In this document: positions 58,124 to 64,000 of the stretch, in pieces
How positions within the stretch are numbered: position 1 is the stretch's first letter
Layout: the number at the start of each line of letters is the position of its first letter
Source of the DNA: Diospyros lotus
Lineage: Eukaryota > Streptophyta > Magnoliopsida > Ericales > Ebenaceae
Direction of reading: 5' to 3'
NCBI RefSeq assembly: GCF_014633365.1
Contig: NC_068339.1
Coordinates: 26,855,316-26,919,315, forward strand
Length of the DNA: 64,000 bases
Position numbers and translations under genes: made by a program
Notes under the pieces: generated by a model
Seen by the model: only the letters and a program-made list of their open reading frames with translations
Databases searched by the model: none
Told to the model about the DNA's origin: nothing

Positions 58124-59477
58124 TGATATTTTACTCTTGTGATAAGGTTTCGATGATGAAACTTTTGTACCTAAAATTATGTATGTGTTTCTTTTCAAAA
58201 CTAAAATCAATTTTACCTTACATGAGCATCACATTTTCAAAACACAAAACTGTCTTGTTTATCAAAGGAGATTGGAAAAACAAAGTTTAACATCTCTAAA
58301 AAATTATCCCCAAAAGAGCTTTTAAAATTAGTGTCTTGTAGTGATAAATGAAGTAAAAATCCTTTAAGGAAAAACAAGTCATTTGTCGACGAATCAAGCT
58401 ATTTTACTTCTACCTATCGACTGATCCTCTTTGATCTGTTGACCGACAGAATGATAATTTCTTAAAATTTGATATTTTGCTTTAATTTGTCGACTAATCC
58501 AAATGGACCTGTCGACTGATAGAATGTTATTTACCAAATTTGTCGACCATTTGCTTCAAAGTTGTTGACCATCAGAAGGCTTGCCCTTTCATGTTTTACA
58601 TTTTAAGCCTCTGTCTGTTGACCGATCCTCTATGACCTGTCGACTGACAAAATGTTTTGCAAGAAGGTGTTGACAGTTCTTTCCTAGACTGTCGACCAAT
58701 TTTTGAATTTTAACTAATCTATCGACTGATACCTTGTATCTGTCAACCATTTCTATCGCAAGAATCCCCAACGACTAGTTTTTTCACTAATCCAAAGTGC
58801 TCTTCCTATTATCAACGACTATATTCTTGCAAGATCTCGTCAACCACTATAAATAAAAGTAAGATTGATGATTCAAACTAGTGAAGTGGTCATATTACAA
58901 GCTCTTAGGTGGTTATTCATTTTATACATCATTATTCCATTTAGTTTTCTCTTCAAGGCTTTGCATTAACCTTGTAAAATTCATTTCCAAGCCTTGTATT
59001 CATTTGTGAGAAGAATTTGTAACCGAGAGGTTTTTCTCTCAAACTTTTTCGTCAATTGTATCATTCTCTATCTTACCTAACTTGTAGCTAAAGGGTTAGC
59101 TTATTTTAGGCAAGAGGTTTGTAATACCTAGCTTGTAACTAGAGGGCTTGTTTGACTAAGTAAGAGGTTGTACATTTCTAGCTTGGTGCTAGAGGGCCTA
59201 TCTAGAGAGATAGGAGGATTATAGTAGACTGATTGAAAAATTCTTAGTGAGGAGTTAAGGTAGTGGATTAGACTTAGTTTAAGGTGAACCACTATATATC
59301 GCTTGTGTCTTTCTTGTTGTTTTTTTGTGTGTGTTACTTATAGCTCCAAGCAATTCTCATACAAGCATTAAAATCTAGTTTTTCACCAAAAATGATTTGA
59401 AACTTCAATAAAAAATTTTAAATAACCTAATTCGCCCCCCTCTTAGGTATTAATGCCATTACTATGCAAGCCTAACA
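58124..59477 (+). mobile_element. Solo LTR of the TGATATTTTACTC family, copy 3, with perfect 5-bp target duplication
   Basis: TGATATTTTACTCTTGTGAT at 58124 and GCAAGCCTAACA ending at 59477 are flanked by identical gatga (58119-58123 and 59478-59482). About thirteen ctgtcgactgat-type motifs (58384-58760), many with GTTGAC or GTCAAC decay, form the GTCGAC array. Shared blocks with 27466 and 37534: 'cttgtaactagagggcttgt', 'gtagtggattagacttagtt', 'cgcccccctcttaggtatta'. The family's LTR architecture is Copia/Sirevirus-like; no internal region is present in the window. Confidence 0.9.
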
Positions 59478-59482
59478 GATGA

Positions 59483-60925
59483 TACTTCTTGTTTTTGAGG
59501 ATCAAACAACTCCAACACTTTTTGGTAAAGCAATAGCAACATTGTATCATTCTCAATCATCTTTTTCTTATTCTTTAGTTTCTATCTCTATTTCCCCCCT
59601 TATTTGCTACTAAAATTCACCAATTTTGGCCTTGACATATCAAGCTACAAATTCTTCAAAATGGTACCCTGCTTAATACTCTATCTTTGCATTAATCGAG
59701 CCCTTTATCCATTGCCTTCTCTTTACCAAACATTTTTTTCAACATCTTAAGAAACAATCGTCATTTTTCTATCTTTTGGTTGAAGCAACAATGAGGTTGA
59801 ATTTAATAGTCCATTTTCTTAGCCATTTTCTCATGTATTTTCATTCATCACCTTCTTCCTCATAGCCTCGCAAATTGCTGCCCACAATGCTGTCTTCCTC
59901 CTTGAAACTTGGTTTGTATACTTTTTGAGACCTTTCACTTGAGCCTTTGTCAATATGCATGATCGTCATGGCAACTCTTTTTTTTTTGCTAGGACCATGT
60001 GTTTGCTTTCTAGTAAAAATAAAAATATAGTAAAGAGAAAGACAATGTACCTTTATAATGATAGATGTCCTTACCATATGATAAAATCCATATAAAAGTT
60101 TATTGGTATCAAAGAATTAACTATATTTTTGTCATGAACCATCAAAAACCTAGCTTGACAAAAAAACTTAATAGTATATTTCACTTATTTTTTTATGTCA
60201 TGGACTATTATTATTTATGCTTAAAGTAGACACTAAAAAAGAAAAAAAAAAACAAGGAAAACCGTTTCCATTTGTTTTCCCCACCAACGAGAGCATCGGG
60301 GTATATCATCATGCATTAAGTAAAGCATGGTGAACAATGCCAAAGAGTAATTTGTCGATATGTACACCTCGACATTAGATTGGCTTGGATATTGTCGCCA
60401 TTAATGTGAGTATGGATCTTGTTGTTATACAAATAAGTCATGTCGGAATAAAAGGGGCTAAAGTCTAGCGAACAAGGCAAGCTTGAACTTCTTTGGTATT
60501 GTTCCTTACTTTGCACACTTATCACCTCATTTTTAGGTTTTCTAACATTTTATGTTTATCTTTCCTTTTTAATATGCATAAATTGAATCTAGAATTTATT
60601 ACAATAAACTTTAATGCTATTAAAAATTTTCTCAAGCTTTTAAAAGCTCATTTTATCATTGGGAATCTACACAACAAAATTTTTTCGATCTATTTATTTC
60701 AACTCTTCAATTTGAGGTCATTTCATTTATAAAAATAGACCACATACCCATAAAGAAAGTTGTTCCACACATTTTTTTTTTGAGAATGTCTTGAATTTAT
60801 ATTTGGATAACCTATATAAAAGTTTGATAGAGATAGAATTTGTCTACCAAATTCAAAACTTATAGGGTCTTTGGCTTATCTTTTTATTTAGTCAAACGTA
60901 AGACATAAACTCTTCAATTAATAGC
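59483..60925. other. Intergenic, no gene seen
   Basis: A/T-rich DNA with homopolymer tracts (59980-59990, 60236-60252). Open frames of 60-80 codons show no recognisable domain. Confidence 0.3.
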
Positions 60926-60928
60926 TTA

Positions 60929-61929
60929 GGTGGTGTTCTCTTTGTGTTTTAGTTTTGTGTTTTGAGTTTTGAATTCATTTTGAGTTTTGTGTTTTGAGTG
61001 TCTGTTTTGAAATTTTTGAAAATGCGTTCTTTTTATCATTCTGAAAAATTATTTCTCAAAACAGAAAACTAGAAAATGTGTTTACTTTGAAATTTTAAAA
61101 ACAGTTTTTTTTTGTTATTATGATATTTTATTTAATAAATTTAATTTAAAATAAATAATAAATATTTATTAATAAATTATAAATTTGAAATATCATTTAA
61201 AAAAGTAAAAAAACCTTAGAAATATCATTTAAAAAAATTAATACAAACAAAACATATCACATACTCAGTTTAATAAATAAATAAAATAAAAAAATCAAAT
61301 AACACACACAAAAAAAAAAATCAAATTAGGAAGCCGCCGCCCATCTTCTTCATCTAGGGTTTTCTGTGGGGGGCGTTGGTTGCGGTGGCGGTGGAGGGCG
61401 TTGGTCGCGATGGCAGTGGGGGGTACTGGTCACGGTGGCGATGCGGGGTGCTAGTCGCGGTGGCAATGGGGGGCGTTGGTTACTGGTCGCGGTCGTAGTG
61501 GGGGGTGCTGGTCGCGATGGCAGTGGGGGGTACTAGTCACGGTGGCGATGGGTGGCAGTGGGGGCCAGGTCAATGACTGTGGTTGAGGTAGGAGGCGCTG
61601 GTCACGGTGGTAGTAGAGTTGAAGGTCGACGGCGATGGCGGTGGTTGTCAATGGCCAGAAGAAGAGAGAAGATAGGAGAGAGAGATGAGTGGGTCTGTGC
61701 GTAGGTAGGGGGAGGGGGGTTGTTTTTCGCGTTTTGCATTTGTTTTGTGTTTTCAGTGTATTTTCAAGGAAAACGCCCAAAACAACAAAATGTTGTTTTG
61801 GGTTTTCTTAACAAAATTTTTGGTTGTTTTCAAAAACGCGTTTTTGAAAATAACAAAGAGAACACGTTTTCAATGTTTTCAAAAATTGAAAACAAAAAAC
61901 GGCCCGAAAACGGGAAAGAGAACATGCCC
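60929..61929. mobile_element. PIF/Harbinger-like non-autonomous element with internal minisatellite
   Basis: The ends GGTGGTGTTCTCTTTG (60929) and CAAAGAGAACATGCCC-like sequence (ending 61929) are inverted, agreeing in about 12 of 15 positions. They are flanked by TTA on both sides (60926-60928 and 61930-61932), the usual 3-bp duplication of PIF/Harbinger. Both subterminal zones are rich in 'gttttgtgttttgag' / 'caaaaacgcgtttttg' repeats. The middle (61370-61570) is a G-rich minisatellite. No transposase. A 3-bp duplication is weak evidence, so the superfamily is tentative. Confidence 0.5.
61372..61575. repeat. G-rich minisatellite, about 30-bp unit
   Basis: Units of the form ggtcgcgatggcagtggggg followed by 'gtact' or 'gtgct' recur six or seven times with substitutions and length changes. 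Confidence 0.75.
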
Positions 61930-61997
61930 TTAATATTTTTTTCTTACCTAGAGGGTTTTGGCTTATTGTCTTTTTACATAGCTTTTAAGTTTTTCTA

Positions 61998-62844
61998 CTT
62001 ATAAGCTATGTAAAGCTTTTAAGCTGACTAGTGTTTAACTTGATAATGTGTTTGGATAAATGTGTTGTAAACTGTTATTTATATAGTTATGTGTTTCTTT
62101 GAAAAAGCTAATAAATTATCAGAACTTAATAAAAGATTAAAATAAACATATTGCTGAATAATACAAATAAAATTTATAAAAATACTAATTTTTTAAAAAA
62201 ATAAATTATAAATTGATGTCTAACTGATAAATTTTTACTATTAGATATTGATTAATTATATAGAATTATTAAAAAATATATTAATATAATATTTTATGTT
62301 TAAATTTAGGTTTAATTCTTAAAAATGTTAAATATATTAATACAATAGACATTAATTAATATATATTTATAAATATATATAGAGATGGAAGACCGAGGCG
62401 ATGGACGATAGAGGATGTGGGGATGGAGGTGATGGCAACAGACGATGGAGAAGGTGACGATAGGGACAGAGTTAGAGGCAGCGACTGCTAAGAAGGAGAT
62501 GACGATGACGGAGCTAGAGAGAGGTGACGATAGAGAAAAGGTAGAGGGATGAAGGAGACGAATATGGTTGGAAATATGATAGTTGTTTGAAGGCAAAATT
62601 GTATAATATTTGGTTAATGAAATAAGTTGGTAACAATGTTTTGAAGAAAGTTGGGGGGGAGCTTTTCTGAAACATTGTTGAAGTAGTATTTAAGCTCGAC
62701 ATCATTTAAGCTCTTTAATTTTTAACAAACATGTAACTAAAGTGTTTAAGCTAAAGAAGCAAGTTATAAGTAGTTAAATCGCTAAGCCAAACACCTTCTT
62801 ATTCATAAAGTTTGAAGAACTTAAAAGCTACCTAGCTTATAAGC
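61998..62844. mobile_element. Possible unclassified TIR element
   Basis: Inverted arms 'cttataagctatgtaaagct' (61998) and 'agctacctagcttataag' (ending about 62843) share the pattern CTTATAAGCTAxGTAxAGCTTTTAAG. The interior is AT-rich with a purine-rich block (62382-62530). No target duplication was established, so this is tentative. Confidence 0.3.
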
Positions 62845-62869
62845 TCTCTAAACTACTTTTTTTTTTTCT

Positions 62870-63600
62870 TTGTTTTCTCTTTTTAAGTCGGATTCTCAAC
62901 ATTGACCATGGGATGCAGTTCGATTCTGAAGCTTTTAGAGCCTTTTGCCAGAGATGGGGAATCAATTTGAGAATGACATCTGTAGTATATCCCCAAGCCA
63001 ATAGGTAGGCCAAGGCAAGCAACAAAACCATCCTACATGGGCTAAAAACCTAGTTAAAGAAAGCAAAAGGTAGATGGGTCGATGAGCTCCCTAGCATTTT
63101 GTGAGCTTATCGAACGACCAGTCACGTATCCACGAGAGAAATGCCTTTTAGCTTGGTGTACGGAGCAGATGCCCTCATCCCCGCAGAGGTAAATCTCAGC
63201 TCACCTAGAGTTATGGCTCTCAATAAGGGAGAAAATTTAAGTTATTTGAGGGAGAACCTGGATTTGCTAGATGAATTGAGAGAGAAGGCAGTTGTATAGC
63301 TAGAAGCATATCAGAGAAGGATCTCTGGCTATTACAACAAAAAGGTTCATCCTCGAGCTTTCCAGGAAAGAGATTTGGTGCTCAAAAAGACAACCATTAC
63401 TAACGCCCTCAGGGAGAAAGTAAAATTCAGATCCAATTGGGAGGGGTCGTATAGAATTGAGAAGATGCTAGGGGCGAATACATGTGTACTGCAAACATTG
63501 CAGGGTGAAGCGTTGGGCAAGATGTGGAACACTATGCATCTAAAAAGGTACTTTATGACCATTCCAGTCTTAGGAGTTGCCGAGAACGAAGATGAGCAAG
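62870..63600 (+). pseudogene. pol: Gypsy (Tat lineage) integrase C-terminal region, broken
   Basis: From about 62887 the translation R-I-L-N-I-D-H-G-M-Q-F-D-S-E-A-F-R contains the second catalytic Asp of the integrase core (usual I-S-D-N-G-x-Q-F). Then V-V-Y-P-Q-A-N-R-stop-A-K-A-S-N-K, where the family has Q-A-N-G-Q-A-E-A-S-N-K: the catalytic Glu is Lys and the preceding Gln is a stop. Next come Y-R-T-T-x-x-x-S-T-R-E-M-P-F-S-L-V-Y-G-A-D-A and, after more stops, D-L-V-L-K-K and N-W-E-G-S-Y-R-I, with W-N-T-M-H-L-K-R-Y-F near the end. This C-terminal module is characteristic of Tat/Athila-type elements. The rest of pol is absent, so only a truncated tail remains. Confidence 0.8.
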
Positions 63601-63969
63601 ACAAAGAGAGTTGTACACCACAAGGAGCCCGTCTTGACCATGTTATGGATCGGGATTCCTTTTAGGTATCCACTGTGCCGAGAGCTCGTGGCAATGTGTC
63701 ACGAGCTTGCGGCAATATGCTGTGTCGCGAGCTCATGGCACACTGCCGCAAGCAATCAGTGCGCAAAGAGGACTTGTCAAGTACCCCCGTGGCCAAGCCC
63801 AAGGGGCCTTGCCACACGCGCTTTGCGGAAAACCCAAAGGGCCTTGCTGTGAGGGCCTTGCGGCACCTTGCACATGGCTTCCCTTCCGACGCCATAGGCC
63901 TTGCGGCAGGGAGCCTCTTCTAAGCAAAGCAAGAACCCCATTCAGCAAGCGCTACCTATCAACACCAAG
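63601..63969 (+). other. Gypsy 3' non-coding region with 'cttgcggcaa'-type repeats
   Basis: GC-richer tract with repeated 'gagctcgtggcaatg', 'gagcttgcggcaatatg', 'gggccttgcggc' and related units in both orientations. It follows the integrase tail and leads to an LTR-like start. Overlapping open frames on both strands reflect the composition and share no recognisable domain. Confidence 0.5.
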
Positions 63970-64000
63970 TGTAATACCCGAGAATGATTTGAGGTTATAA
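63970..64000 (+). mobile_element. Start of an LTR, cut by the window edge
   Basis: TGTAATACCCGAGAATGATT begins at 63970, the same head style as the other Gypsy-type LTRs here. It is probably the 3' LTR of the Tat-lineage element whose integrase tail lies at 62870. Confidence 0.5.

Noticed and set aside
63662..64000. Four overlapping ORFs of 70-97 codons on both strands at the window end
   Set aside because: Overlapping frames in a GC-richer repeat tract with 'cttgcggca' units. No family match; explained as Gypsy 3' non-coding DNA.
1..64000. tRNA, rRNA or other structured RNA genes
   Set aside because: Scanning for cloverleaf boxes and conserved rRNA strings found only the tRNA-derived SINE scrap at 10036 and the Copia primer-binding site. 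No full tRNA gene could be supported by eye.

Overview
This window is nuclear DNA of a flowering plant. The evidence is spliced genes with GT-AG introns, long AT-rich intergenic stretches, plant-type LTR retrotransposons (including a Sirevirus-like Copia element primed by initiator tRNA-Met), CACTA, MuDR-like and hAT transposons, and one GARP-MYB gene. The species cannot be named from the sequence. Nearly everything is mobile DNA, mostly dead and nested. The only gene that looks intact and host-like is the five-exon GARP-MYB repressor-type transcription factor at 53662-55047.

Layout. 1-311: 3' end of an LTR, inserted in CACTA-1. 312-6806: 3' half of CACTA-1, split by a 3.9-kb solo LTR (A, 453-4395). 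About 7003-13100: CACTA-2, a related element carrying transposase remnants, a SINE scrap and an exon of a plant phosphofructokinase gene (Pack-CACTA). 13698-15448: solo LTR B. 16019-17184: a compact hAT element with perfect 8-bp target duplications. 17560-20860: CACTA-like subterminal repeats split by solo LTR C (18002-20688). 21034-21283: a 250-bp TRIM-like solo LTR. 23638-26592: CACTA-4 remnant with an En/Spm-type (Transposase_24) pseudogene, bracketed by a 150-bp host duplication. 27466-29123: solo LTR of a Copia-type family. 30499-32930: solo LTR D.

33672-51323 is one nested structure: a MuDR-like element (terminal inverted repeats at 33681 and 51314). It has two convergent genes, a broken MURA-like transposase on the minus strand and a GRF-zinc-finger/coiled-coil/membrane-anchor gene on the plus strand. 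A Sirevirus-like Copia element (36198-47669) sits inside the transposase gene, and that Copia element contains an inverted solo LTR (37534-39172). After the MYB gene come another solo LTR (58124-59477), a PIF/Harbinger-like non-autonomous element with a minisatellite (60929-61929), the end of a Tat-lineage Gypsy integrase (62870-63600), and the start of a further LTR at 63970.

The most striking cross-cutting signal is that at least five LTR families here, Copia-like and Gypsy-like, each carry a dispersed array of one short palindrome centred on TCGA (GTCGAC, ATTCGAAT or TTTCGAAA). The hexamer is constant inside a family and differs between families. Four long solo LTRs (A-D) also share a conserved stem-loop-like motif next to a splice-acceptor-like sequence near their 3' ends.
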